From: Cryobacterium cryoconiti
GTDB lineage: Bacteria; Actinomycetota; Actinomycetes; Actinomycetales; Microbacteriaceae
Direction: 5' to 3'
DNA: 64,000 nt
Assembly (NCBI RefSeq): GCF_004403065.1
Contig: NZ_SOHA01000040.1
Coordinates: forward strand, 1 to 64,000
Shown here: positions 26,182-34,791 of the stretch, one piece after another
How positions within the stretch are numbered: position 1 is the first letter of the stretch
Layout: each line of letters opens with the position of its first letter
The notes under the pieces: generated by a model
Told to the model about the DNA's origin: nothing
What the model saw: the letters and a program-made list of their open reading frames with translations, nothing else
Databases searched by the model: none
Position numbers and translations under genes: made by a program

Positions 26182-27618
26182 TCACGGACGGACGACGATC
26201 ACCTTGTCCTGAAGCGCCAATTTATGCGCGTCACCCTTCGTGTAGGACGCGATCCACTTCATCTTCGTAATGGCGTTGCCCGCCTGGTCACGCCCCAGCG
26301 AGGGGTACGGCTGGTGCCGCCAGTGCCCGCGAACGCTCCATGCGGGGTGGTCGATGGAGTTGCTCGGATCGTCACGCCGATAGACCTGCGCGTGATCCGT
26401 GCCTGCCTTCACGCGCACGATGGTGAGATCGCCACGCTCCGCACTCTCGGACAAGGGTCCGCTGTCAGGAGCTCGACGATCGGACTCCGTGATCCCGCCC
26501 TGCGCCATCAGCGCCCAGACGGCCGCCAGGAGCTTCTGCTCGGGACGGGTCTCGTCCCATACGGGCACGAACGGCAGACGCCCGACCAGTCGCTCGCCTA
26601 CTTCCTTGGGCTCATTGCCGATTCCGGCTGCAAAGGTACGCATCCGCCAAAGCACCTCACCCTGCCGATACCACACCGCGCGGACGTGTCGCTCGCTGTC
26701 GTCGGGCCGACGCATGATGACCGGGCGGGCGAAGACCCACAGCCCATTGAGGTGCACTGGCAGCGGGTCGAGCTGCTCATCACTGTCGAGGCTGTCGATG
26801 GCGAGCTGGAGCAGTTCCTCGTGCAGTAGAAACGCCTCCTCCGGGCGGTCCTGGGTCGTGCTGAGGTCGCGCACGAGCACCGGAACGTGCCCCGGATTGA
26901 AAATCTGCGCCCTGGGTGCCAGCCGAGCAGGCGAACCTTCCAGCACCTCCGGGATCGGCTCCGAGGTGCTCGCGTTCAAGTACGGACCCTTCGGCCGCTT
27001 GTTGAAGGACCGGCCGAACCAAGCGCGCCCGTTCGGCACGTCGATGACGATGAACATGTTCGGGGGCATGAGGGCCCGGTCTCGGTACCGGCGATCGAGC
27101 GCACGAAGCGGTCCGAGGAGCGCATCCCTAGTTACCCCGCTCCCGGCCGCCGGCATCCAGCGCTCGCGACTCAGGTTGGATAGGCCGTACTCGGGTCGCA
27201 GACTGGCATCGTGGAAGATGACGACGACACCGTCGGCGGCTGTCCCGTTGCCACAACGGAGCAACAGGTCGAACAAACCCGGGATCATCCCCCGAACCGC
27301 GGCAGCGTGCTCCGGGCCGAGGATCTCCTTCGGCATCGGCCGTATCGTCCGCTGCGGACGAGAGGAGGGCCGCTTGGTCCGGTCGACTGCCGGCCGAGCA
27401 GGAGCACGGCGAGCCTTCGGCTGCCCTACCAACTCTGGCACAGCCTCAGGTGCGCTCGATGGCAGGCCAAGGGCGCAGCGAAGCTTCCGCGTCAGGTCGA
27501 GGTCTAGTCGCTTCGTCGGTACGGCCACGTCGAATCCGAGCCTCTTCAATTCGCCGAGAGCCGTCTTCACGTCGACACCAGCTTCGTTTGCGATCTCGAA
27601 TACTCTCTGATGCCCCAT
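26182..27618 (-). CDS. Unknown protein with IF2-like N-terminal domain
   Basis: 478 residues from ATG 27618; the frame is open 38 codons further upstream but the domain begins here. Residues 1-50 (GHQRVFEIANEAGVDVKTAL, then RLGFDV) resemble the helical N-terminal domain repeated in bacterial IF-2. A basic Pro/Arg linker leads to a ~350-residue region with mixed alpha/beta content, including FIVIDVPNGRAWFGRSF and a C-terminal VRGHWRHQPYPSLG plus WIASYTKGD. That last motif pair recurs in actinobacterial plasmid and phage proteins of unknown role. I cannot assign a function. Two long plus-strand open frames across it are shadows. Confidence 0.7.
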   Translation of the reverse strand: MGHQRVFEIANEAGVDVKTALGELKRLGFDVAVPTKRLDLDLTRKLRCALGLPSSAPEAVPELVGQPKARRAPARPAVDRTKRPSSRPQRTIRPMPKEILGPEHAAAVRGMIPGLFDLLLRCGNGTAADGVVVIFHDASLRPEYGLSNLSRERWMPAAGSGVTRDALLGPLRALDRRYRDRALMPPNMFIVIDVPNGRAWFGRSFNKRPKGPYLNASTSEPIPEVLEGSPARLAPRAQIFNPGHVPVLVRDLSTTQDRPEEAFLLHEELLQLAIDSLDSDEQLDPLPVHLNGLWVFARPVIMRRPDDSERHVRAVWYRQGEVLWRMRTFAAGIGNEPKEVGERLVGRLPFVPVWDETRPEQKLLAAVWALMAQGGITESDRRAPDSGPLSESAERGDLTIVRVKAGTDHAQVYRRDDPSNSIDHPAWSVRGHWRHQPYPSLGRDQAGNAITKMKWIASYTKGDAHKLALQDKVIVVRP

Positions 27619-28196
27619 GCTTCGATGATCTCGCACGCCGTCGAGACTCGAAACTCCCCATGGTGGTGCCACGATCCTTGGGCCAGAGGACTTCGACTCA
27701 GCCCCGCGGGCGCCGACCGAAAACAGGACCATGAGCGCCGGGCGACTTCTAGGTCTCGTCGCTCTTCGATGAGAGATGAAAATAGGTGCGGCCGCTATTT
27801 CTTGAGCCTCTCCACTTCGTTAGCCAGGTCGACGACTGCATTGCAGAGCGCAGCGTTCAATTCAGTTAGCAGGATGAGTTGCTTGGATGTGTATGCGGCG
27901 GCTCCGGACAAGCTATTGCGCGTTTTCGTCAGTGTGAAGGTCTCTGTGGCGTACATCTAGGCGGGCGGAAAACACCTTCATGGCAGCGAGTAGGTCGGAT
28001 TGAATGCTCATAAACTCACCGCATCCAGAGGTCACGCACAGTCCGACATCCGGGGGTTTTCGGCCCCGCTGGGTGAATCCATGCTGCGCGCAATGTGCGC
28101 CTGGTTCCTCTTGTGAGTTTTCCTTCATCACCCTGAGCTAAAGGGTGCGCGATGATCGCTAAGTGCATCACTTTGATGCCGACACGGGGGGTAGAA
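27619..28196. other. Intergenic with possible short minus-strand ORFs
   Basis: About 580 bases. Two overlapping minus-strand short frames are present: one ending at 27795 (listed separately) and one spanning 27913-28131 with a CAQHGF/GLCVTSGCGEF cysteine-containing part. They may be one gene broken by a frameshift. No promoter is evident. Confidence 0.35.
27795..27956 (-). CDS. Possible 53-residue protein
   Basis: From ATG 27956 it reads MYATETFTLTKTRNSLSGAA and ends LCNAVVDLANEVERLKK, a plausible short amphipathic coiled coil. There is no good ribosome site, and it overlaps another short frame that reads MSIQSDLLAAMKVFSARL. Low confidence. Confidence 0.3.
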   Translation of the reverse strand: MYATETFTLTKTRNSLSGAAAYTSKQLILLTELNAALCNAVVDLANEVERLKK

Positions 28197-30152
28197 ATGC
28201 TGATCACAAGGGTGGAAATCGAGAACTTTCGCTGCATAGAGAACCACACCATAGATTTCGACAAGATAACGAGCTTCATCGGCCCCAATGGGGCCGGGAA
28301 ATCGACAGTTCTTCGAGCCCTCGATTGGGTTTTCAACAGCGCAAAAGACGCGCTGACAGTGACCGATTTCTTTGGTTCGCCCAAAGCGACCACCGGCACG
28401 ATCTGCGTCACCGTACATTTCAGCAATCTCACGGACCGAGACCGGATCATTCTGACCGACCGGTACGCTCCTCCGCACGCTGACACTTTTGCCTTGAAGC
28501 GTGAGTGGAGCGTTGCCGGTGGGGATCGACTGTCGGGTGCTTCGGCCGGTTATCCAGCTTTCGCCCCTATTCGAAAGATCCTCGACGGACCAGCGGATCC
28601 AGTGAAAGCATTGTTCGCTGAGGTTCGCGGTCAACTCGCTGAAGCCGGAGTTACTTTGGCTTCGGCCGCCTCCAAGCCAGCCATCGGGAGGGTGCTCGAT
28701 GAGTGGGAGGCAACTCATCCGGACACTTTGATACCGACGTTCAGCTCAGACAGCCAAATGTTCGGGTTCGCCGGCCAGGGCGAACTGGCAAAGGTGTTCT
28801 CGTACGTTTTCGTTGACGCTGATCTTCGAGCCACTGTTGAAACCGAAGACTCGAGCAAAACTATCCTCGGCAAACTGTTGTTCCGTGCGCTTGATCGTTC
28901 CGAAGCAGAAACTGCGCTGGCCGATCTTGCAGACGAGGTCACTCAGAAGCATGACGCGATCAATAAGAAGCACCTCGGGCCGAGCCTTGCGAAGATTTCC
29001 CGCGAACTAACCGCAGGAATTGGCCGTTTCACAGCCGGGCGCCAGCTTGTCTTGCGGCCCCAAGGATCCTTGTACACGCCTCCAAAAGCGAGAGTGGACG
29101 TGAGAGTTCTCGATCACATTGTTGAGACTGCCCTCGCGAACCAAGGTCACGGATTCCAGCGGGCGGCGCTGGTGGCGAGTCTCCAAGTTCTCGCTGACTA
29201 CTCGACAGACTCCACCCAGGAAAGCGTCTTGTTTCTTGCCATTGAGGAACCCGAACTTTTTCAACACCCGACGCAGGCACGCGCCTTTGCATCAGTCCTC
29301 CGCCGCCTGGCCCGAGACACGGAACACAACCTGCAGATTGCTTACGCGACTCACAGCCCCTATTTTGTCGACCCGTTTGAGTTCCATGAAGTTCGACGTG
29401 TCACTAGGACCTCCCAAGGAAAATTCTCCGTTGCGGCAGCAGGCCGAGAGGTAATTGCTACTATCGTCAGCACCCAGATGTCGGACACTTGGGATATTTC
29501 TAGCGGGTGGTCCAAACTCATTCTCCTCGACTTGCGGGAAGCTTTATTCGCGTCGGCGGTCGTGCTTTGCGAGGGCGCTGACGACGCGGCCGTCCTGCAA
29601 GGTGCAAGCGCCCATTTCGGCGACTTCGATGTCTTTGGAATCACCGCGACGGCAGTGAGGGGCAAAACGGACCTATTTCTAGCGCAGGCTGTGCTGGCTG
29701 CTTTTGATATCCCGACGCTCGTCGTGTGGGACAACGATTCCCGTGTGGATGAAAGAGCTAAAGAGAGAAAGCTCCAGAAACTGATCGACGCTGGCCAACC
29801 ACGCGCACTCACCCCTCCCGAATTGGCCGAGATCGCCAATGCCAAGGGCAGAGACGCCGCTCACTTCAATCGCAAGCTAGTTGCCTTCATGAACATTGAT
29901 CTAGACGAGGATTACCCCATCGGACTCATCTCCGAGAATTTGTTTGCCGTCGATGACACTCTGGAGACCATGTTGGCAAAGGACTGGCCCGCCTTCCTTA
30001 CTTCCAAGCTCGCGGTGATCGCCAGCGGCGATGGGGTCGATAGCGCAAAGCATGAAGCGACATACCGGCTGGCGGCCCAGCAGTGTTCGAGTGCCCCAAC
30101 TGGCGCTCTCGCCGCCATCTTGGCTTCGGCTGAAGCGCTTGCAGTTGCTTGA
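28197..30152 (+). CDS. OLD-family ATP-dependent nuclease (AAA + TOPRIM)
   Basis: 651 residues from ATG 28197 (an earlier ATG at 28152 is possible). The N-terminal SMC/RecF-like ATPase has VEIENFRCIENHTIDF and Walker A IGPNGAGKST near 29-36, and Walker B FLAIEEPELFQHPTQ near 350. A C-terminal TOPRIM domain begins at about 450 with VVLCEGADDAAVLQG and continues with a VVWDNDSR acidic motif. This is the layout of overcoming-lysogenization-defect nucleases, several of which are antiphage. No UvrD-like GajB partner follows, so it is class 1-like. It begins a cluster of accessory and defence genes. Confidence 0.88.
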   Translation: MLITRVEIENFRCIENHTIDFDKITSFIGPNGAGKSTVLRALDWVFNSAKDALTVTDFFGSPKATTGTICVTVHFSNLTDRDRIILTDRYAPPHADTFALKREWSVAGGDRLSGASAGYPAFAPIRKILDGPADPVKALFAEVRGQLAEAGVTLASAASKPAIGRVLDEWEATHPDTLIPTFSSDSQMFGFAGQGELAKVFSYVFVDADLRATVETEDSSKTILGKLLFRALDRSEAETALADLADEVTQKHDAINKKHLGPSLAKISRELTAGIGRFTAGRQLVLRPQGSLYTPPKARVDVRVLDHIVETALANQGHGFQRAALVASLQVLADYSTDSTQESVLFLAIEEPELFQHPTQARAFASVLRRLARDTEHNLQIAYATHSPYFVDPFEFHEVRRVTRTSQGKFSVAAAGREVIATIVSTQMSDTWDISSGWSKLILLDLREALFASAVVLCEGADDAAVLQGASAHFGDFDVFGITATAVRGKTDLFLAQAVLAAFDIPTLVVWDNDSRVDERAKERKLQKLIDAGQPRALTPPELAEIANAKGRDAAHFNRKLVAFMNIDLDEDYPIGLISENLFAVDDTLETMLAKDWPAFLTSKLAVIASGDGVDSAKHEATYRLAAQQCSSAPTGALAAILASAEALAVA

Positions 30153-30565
30153 GGAGATTTACGATCACCGAAGCAAGTCCCATACTGAGCACTGTATTGG
30201 CGCCCGCACCGCAGAGTGTGCAGACAAGACCTGCACCCGTGACCGACGGATTATGAGTCCGCTGCTTCAGCACTCCGCCGGCCATCTCGAGCAATCAAGG
30301 CGCGATCAAAAACGGCTACATTTCGGCGGCTTCTAATTTCGGCCACGGGCTTTGATCCCCTGACTGATGGAGGTCCCACCCGGATACCCCGACTCGAACT
30401 AAAGCTCAAAGAGCGGCTCAGAAACGATCGTTTACGGCCGTCACGGGTAAGCGGAGGGCCCGAACGACCACCCCTGGAACCGCCCCATCCGCTCGCTTGG
30501 AAATCGAAGGCCCCATTGGATCAGAGACTGGTACGGGTTCCTCAACAAGGGCCGAATCGTCGAAG
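30153..30565. other. Intergenic, no gene recognised
   Basis: About 410 bases between the OLD nuclease and the next promoter. A stretch near 30390 reads GACTCGAAC on the plus strand, a faint tRNA T-arm resemblance, but no cloverleaf can be built. Nothing else seen. Confidence 0.4.
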
Positions 30566-30594
30566 TTGCTCTGTAACATTTATGGCAATAGTAT
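30566..30594 (+). promoter_or_regulatory. Sigma70-type promoter for a leaderless transcript
   Basis: TTGCTC at 30566-30571, a 17-base spacer, and TAGTAT at 30589-30594. The ATG at 30602 is seven bases after the -10, so transcription should begin at or within a base of the start codon. This explains the lack of a ribosome site. Confidence 0.65.
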
Positions 30595-30601
30595 TACCAG
30601 T

Positions 30602-31240
30602 ATGGATATCACCTCCGCCGAGCAAGTCGCACAGACCTTTGCTCCTCTGGGCTTCGCGCTCAACGAGATTATGCCCCAAGCCCTTGAGCGTGCCCAGAAG
30701 ATGATGAAGATCGGGAACATGCCGGTCAACAAATACCCAACGCAGTTCGCCCACAACGTGGGCGGTGCGGCCCACAGCCTGCTCTGCTCGACGGACACCG
30801 CCGAATGGACTCTCAACCCTGAGGCAACCAAGAAGCAGCTGCATTTCTCCAGAGACCTCTGGACCGCACGAATGCTTTCCCGTGGAGGCCTGGACGTTCC
30901 GGGCGCCGGAACCAATGGCGAGCGTCGCGCGTTCTACACGAATTCGCTGCTCGCCGACCAGGGTTCGCCTGAAGCGCTCCTAACTCACCACGGGTTTCTG
31001 ATCACATGGAACACTCGTCTCGCCACCGGCGAGGTCGAACTCGAGCTGATCCACACCACATCTCCCTGGAAATACGGCAGCCCCGCGCACGTCGACCTTC
31101 GAATGCCGCTGGCAGCCGACAGCGAAGGTCTCGCAACGCTTCGATTCGCTCCGCCCGTCGACGATGACCTTGACGGTCTTGGACTCATCGACGGAAAAGG
31201 CATGTTCCAGCAAGGCGCATTCGATGAAGACGCAGTTTAA
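30602..31240 (+). CDS. Unknown protein coupled to an XRE-ImmA regulator
   Basis: 212 residues from ATG 30602, placed by the leaderless promoter. There is no signal peptide or membrane helix. It is helical at the N-terminus (SAEQVAQTFAPLGFALNEIM) and beta-rich in the second half (GFLITWNTRL, VELELIHTTSPWKY, ATLRFAPPVDDDLDGLGL). No family recognised. It overlaps the following XRE-ImmA gene by 17 bases, so the two are co-translated. By analogy with XRE-ImmA units it could be the effector, toxin or a target of proteolysis, but that is inference. Confidence 0.65.
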   Translation: MDITSAEQVAQTFAPLGFALNEIMPQALERAQKMMKIGNMPVNKYPTQFAHNVGGAAHSLLCSTDTAEWTLNPEATKKQLHFSRDLWTARMLSRGGLDVPGAGTNGERRAFYTNSLLADQGSPEALLTHHGFLITWNTRLATGEVELELIHTTSPWKYGSPAHVDLRMPLAADSEGLATLRFAPPVDDDLDGLGLIDGKGMFQQGAFDEDAV

Positions 31241-32342
31241 TCCTCAACGGATATTAGCCGCCCGCGATTTGCTCGGATTCACTCTGACAGAGCTGGCAGA
31301 GGCCATCGAGGTCAGCCAAGCGTTCCTGTCTCAAGTCGCCGGTGGAAATAAGAATCTATCCGAACCCCACGCCGAATCTCTGGCCCAGGTAACCGGCCTG
31401 CCGATCACCTTCTTCACCATGGAGTCCCCCGACCTCCCGTCGGACTCCCTACGATTTCGGAAGAATAAGACTGCCAGCTCGAGGCTGACAAGGCAGGCCT
31501 CGGCGCTTTTTCGCGAGACGTACCGAGTCGCAGCTGACCTTGCCGCCGCAACAGCGCTCAAAACCCGCCCCTTGACCCAAGCAAGCACCACCATCGAATC
31601 AATCGATGACACTCGGCTGGAAGACGCTGCGGCCGCGGCGCGGTCGCTTCTGGGCCTGGATGGAAGCCAGCCGATACTCAACCTCACGCGATCGATCGAA
31701 CGCTTGGGTATCGTCGTGGCACCGATCATTCTGGATCCGATAAGCGAAGAGTCCGGTGTTGTTGCCCCAGGACATTTCGGTATTTCACACGGTAAGACGG
31801 ACCAGGGCACACCGCTCATCGGATACTTCCCGGGTTCTGCCCCCGACCGCGATCGCTTCACGCTCGCTCACGAGCTCGGGCATCTCGTCCTCCATCCAGG
31901 TCGGCAACTCCCTTCTGCAGAGGACGAGGCGAATTACTTCGCTGGAGCGCTGCTATTCCCTGAAGCAGCGGCACGAAGCCTTATCCGGCCGGATGCAACT
32001 CTCAGCCAGCTCGCTCGGGTGAAAGCAGAGTACGGCATTTCTATCCAAGCCCTGATTATGCGAGCCGCTGCCTTGGGAATACTGTCGCCTGAACGCAAGC
32101 GGTCGTTGTTCGTCCAGTTGAGCGCGCGAGGGTGGAGAACCAACGAGCCGGTTGAAGTAGCGGCTGAGTATCCGCTCCTTTTTCGAAAGATGTTCGATAT
32201 AGCGACAAGCGGAGTGAAGTCGGTCAGTTTGATTGAACAGCGGTTCGGGCTGCCTATGAGCTATCTGCGCTCTATGGCCCCTTCCGCCTCGAACCGTGGC
32301 CTCGAGAACGGCGCAGAGGTCATCAGCCTGCGACGGGCTTGA
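31224..32342 (+). CDS. XRE repressor fused to ImmA/IrrE metallopeptidase
   Basis: 372 residues from ATG 31224, overlapping the previous gene. The N-terminal helix-turn-helix (about 8-60) reads RILAARDLLGFTLTELAEAI then VSQAFLSQVAGG. The ImmA/IrrE (Peptidase M78) domain has the zinc motif in FTLAHELGHLVLHPG near 215, followed by EDEANYFAGALLFP. These proteins de-repress genes by cleavage or by dissociation, for example ImmA of ICEBs1 and IrrE/DdrO in Deinococcus. Here sensor and repressor are one chain. A perfect 9-bp palindrome at 32367-32387 follows the stop. Confidence 0.88.
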   Translation: MKTQFNPQRILAARDLLGFTLTELAEAIEVSQAFLSQVAGGNKNLSEPHAESLAQVTGLPITFFTMESPDLPSDSLRFRKNKTASSRLTRQASALFRETYRVAADLAAATALKTRPLTQASTTIESIDDTRLEDAAAAARSLLGLDGSQPILNLTRSIERLGIVVAPIILDPISEESGVVAPGHFGISHGKTDQGTPLIGYFPGSAPDRDRFTLAHELGHLVLHPGRQLPSAEDEANYFAGALLFPEAAARSLIRPDATLSQLARVKAEYGISIQALIMRAAALGILSPERKRSLFVQLSARGWRTNEPVEVAAEYPLLFRKMFDIATSGVKSVSLIEQRFGLPMSYLRSMAPSASNRGLENGAEVISLRRA

Positions 32343-32366
32343 TCGCGTTCTCCGCTGGCAAGCGCA

Positions 32367-32387
32367 AACGTCACCGTTGGTGACGTT
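32367..32387. terminator. Perfect palindrome after the XRE-ImmA gene
   Basis: AACGTCACC (32367-32375) and GGTGACGTT (32379-32387) with a three-base centre, 25 bases after the stop. It could be a terminator hairpin without a T-tract or a binding site for the upstream regulator. Confidence 0.5.
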
Positions 32388-32810
32388 AAAACGCTGGAAA
32401 GTCTCGAGAATCCGGGCCAATATTCCCACGCTGCAGCTGGGTTGCTCGAGCAGATTAAGTCGCTGGTGGGACAAATCAATCCGCCCGTGGTGATTGAACG
32501 AAACGGGTAAGAACTTCTCCATCACCCACGGAAGTGGACGACTGGTACGAAAGCGTGAGTGTCACCGGCCGCGCTGGACCCCTACGTGTCAGGGTTGCGT
32601 GAGGCCAGTACCTCAGAGCAAGTCCGCCGTTTACGTGGCCGGCCGAGTGTCGGCAGCATCTGTTTGCTCCGCGCGGCGTGCTTCTGCGGGGTCGGCGCGG
32701 CTACGCTGTTTGCGCGCTTCCTGGCGCAGCTCGGCGATCTCTTCCCTGAGCTGAGTGAGTTGTTGTGAGTGGCCATGCCTGTCAATGGCCACTCCGAACT
32801 GGGCGGTTAC

Positions 32811-33063
32811 TGGCCACCGATTCCAGTCTTGCGTTGCCGGGGGCCGGGCCACCCGGCTTCGCCCAGCCCGGCTTCAATCCCCACGACGCCAGGTTCACGT
32901 CACGCTGCACTGTTTCGTCGTGGATCCATTCGCGCACGATGGGTGCAGGGTCTGTGGGGGGGGCACCTTACGAGGGCTGCCAGTCGGCGGCGTTGTTACC
33001 GGTGGCGTCGAAGAGGCTCAGCAGCTCGGCTGTGGTGCTGGGGACCACGTATCTGCCGCCCAT
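32811..33063 (-). pseudogene. Decayed partial copy of the SRAP (YedK) gene
   Basis: Aligns with the first ~85 codons of the intact SRAP gene at 36937-37638. Damage is clear. The second codon, which encodes the catalytic Cys2, is GGC (Gly), giving MGGRY instead of MCGRF. A TAA stop replaces the Tyr codon of PSYSVAPTDP near codon 38, next to an expanded G-run. The match ends at 32808-32811 within GTTACTGGCCACCGATTCCA, shared by both copies. This half of the duplication is non-functional. Confidence 0.8.
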
Positions 33064-33133
33064 GCAGTTGAAACAAGCTCTCCCCTGGCCTCGTCAGCAA
33101 CGGCATCGTCGCCTTATGATCCTCACCAAGAAG

Positions 33134-33394
33134 AAACATCAGACGAGTCGAACGAAGCCGCACTCCGGACAGCACCAATCACTCCGGGCAGCACCAATAG
33201 GGGCCGTCGTCGGTGCCCTCGATCGCCATGGGCACCCGCCTCGGCGGCATCGGACGCGGCGCCTCACTCACAGGACTCATCCTGGGGTACGTCACGCTCG
33301 GCATCTCCGTGATCACGACTTTCCTGTAGATAGCCACCGCAGCGGCCGCATCAAGTTCAGGCCAATAGCCAGCCACCCGGGCCCGTTCCGCCAT
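33134..33394 (-). pseudogene. Decayed copy of the small zinc-ribbon gene
   Basis: Matches the intact gene at 37721-37846 in MAIEGTDDGPYWCCPE. A ~17-base tandem duplication (TTGGTGCTG...CCGGAGTG twice) then creates a stop before the final Cys, which is followed by the GFVRLV codons. It lies in the same relative position downstream of a SRAP copy as the intact one, though on a longer spacer. Confidence 0.65.
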
Positions 33395-33597
33395 CGTCCA
33401 CCCCCGTCAGCGTCAGGGAACCTCCAAGAGCCATGCCAGGGAGTGTCAAGGAATGAAGAAACCGACCCTATCTGGCCGCAGTCCTACTCTCTGACCTGAC
33501 GTCGAGCTGGGGCGTACCCCAGCTGGCATGACCGGATACCCACTCTGGGGGTGACCTCTGGCCCAATGCCGTCCTGCGCCGCCGATAGGTTCGAAAC

Positions 33598-34707
33598 ATG
33601 CCTGAATCCTCGCTGGACGCCTTTGCAAGATTCTTGGCCAAATGGTTTGTAAAAGGCCGGCGTGCTTCGGGCGTCATCTACGAAGCAGTTAAGCCCTACC
33701 TGGCGAGAGCATTCGCTGCGACTCTCGGGACCCGAAAGAGAAAGATTCTCGCTGCTTCACTGACTCTGGCAATCCTGGTCGGGGTTGCGGGTATGACCGT
33801 TGGCGGCAACTATTCCGAGGAACAGGCCCGCATCGCCGCAGTCGCTGTCAAGGCGGAGAAGGATGCGACGCTTGCCACGGCTGCCGCGAGCCGGAAGCTC
33901 GGGGATGCCAGGTCGGCCGCGGCCGAGCGCCTGATCACCGGTGAAGGCTTCCGCGTCGAATCAGCAGACTATGCAGCACCTGAAGATACAGCCGCCTTGG
34001 AAGCTGCCCTCACAAAACTCAGGACGATCCTTTACAGCGGAACCGCAGCAGAGGTTTCAACTGCCTCCTCCAAGGTGTCGATCTGGGTTGAAACAATCGG
34101 AGATAGACCGATCCCCCACGACTGGCGGATCAGCTGCAACGACGCCAAGTACACGGCCCACGATTTTCCCACCTTCCGGGACGTTTGGGCGTCAACGCTG
34201 GAACTCGTCAGCTGCACCCCCGGCATTATGACGGGGGACTTCTATACGGACGTTCAGAACGCGGCTGTGGCGTCAGGCGCGTCACCGAGCATCGACAAGA
34301 TCGGAACTTTGTATGCCGTCTGCGCCGACTTGAGTTTCGGCACATACGGCTCACTCGCGAGCTATTCCGAATCTCAAGTGAAGGAACTGACTGGCGCTTT
34401 GACCATTTGCCCTGACCAGCCAAGCGCGCCCTTTATCCAATTGAAGATCACGGCCCAGGCGAAGGCAGCTGCGGATATGGCATCAGGTGCCGTGTTCGGA
34501 TCAGGCGTTCGCCGAATCGGCGAAAATATCCAGCCCGGGGTCTATGTCTCGGAAGGGTCAGCTGGGTGCTACTGGGAACGCCTTGATTCGACCGGCGAGA
34601 TCATCGACAACAACTTCATCATGGGCGCCACTCGCGCCGAGGTGACGGTCCAGAGCTCGGACTACTCATTCAATTCCACGGGGTGCTCCCAGTGGAGAAG
34701 GCAGTAA
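33598..34707 (+). CDS. Membrane-anchored protein of unknown function
   Basis: 369 residues. A basic N-terminal region leads to one membrane helix at about 50-70 (KILAASLTLAILVGVAGMTV). An Ala/Glu-rich helical stalk and a soluble domain with spaced cysteines follow. The last ~60 residues (GVRRIGENIQPGVYVSEGSA and GCYWERLDSTGEIIDNNF) match a short beta-type C-terminal module found repeatedly on actinobacterial secreted proteins. The type is N-in, C-out. Function unknown. Confidence 0.7.
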   Translation: MPESSLDAFARFLAKWFVKGRRASGVIYEAVKPYLARAFAATLGTRKRKILAASLTLAILVGVAGMTVGGNYSEEQARIAAVAVKAEKDATLATAAASRKLGDARSAAAERLITGEGFRVESADYAAPEDTAALEAALTKLRTILYSGTAAEVSTASSKVSIWVETIGDRPIPHDWRISCNDAKYTAHDFPTFRDVWASTLELVSCTPGIMTGDFYTDVQNAAVASGASPSIDKIGTLYAVCADLSFGTYGSLASYSESQVKELTGALTICPDQPSAPFIQLKITAQAKAAADMASGAVFGSGVRRIGENIQPGVYVSEGSAGCYWERLDSTGEIIDNNFIMGATRAEVTVQSSDYSFNSTGCSQWRRQ

Positions 34708-34791
34708 CTGGGGCGCCGCATGCGAGTCTGGCGGAGCGATGTCCTCGGCCGGCACTAACGTCTGTAACAGAGACTTGATTTTGGGGGAACC

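Larger units (their letters stand above)
32388..33597. other. Mosaic of gene fragments between two intact units
   Basis: About 1.2 kb with no intact gene. 32631-32805 on the minus strand encodes a coiled-coil-like tail (QLTQLREEIAELRQEARKQR) cut at a junction near 32808. 32811-33394 holds decayed copies of two genes from 37-38 kb (listed separately). A perfect hairpin AGCTGGGG/CCCCAGCT sits at 33505-33524 before the next gene. Confidence 0.5.

Noticed and set aside
26399-27610. 403-codon plus-strand open frame, and a second at 25912-26829
   Set aside because: Both lie opposite the better-supported protein at 26182-27618. They are Ser/Arg-rich with no recognisable domain.
30385-30410. tRNA-like GACTCGAAC stretch
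   Set aside because: No acceptor, D or anticodon arm can be folded around it on either strand.
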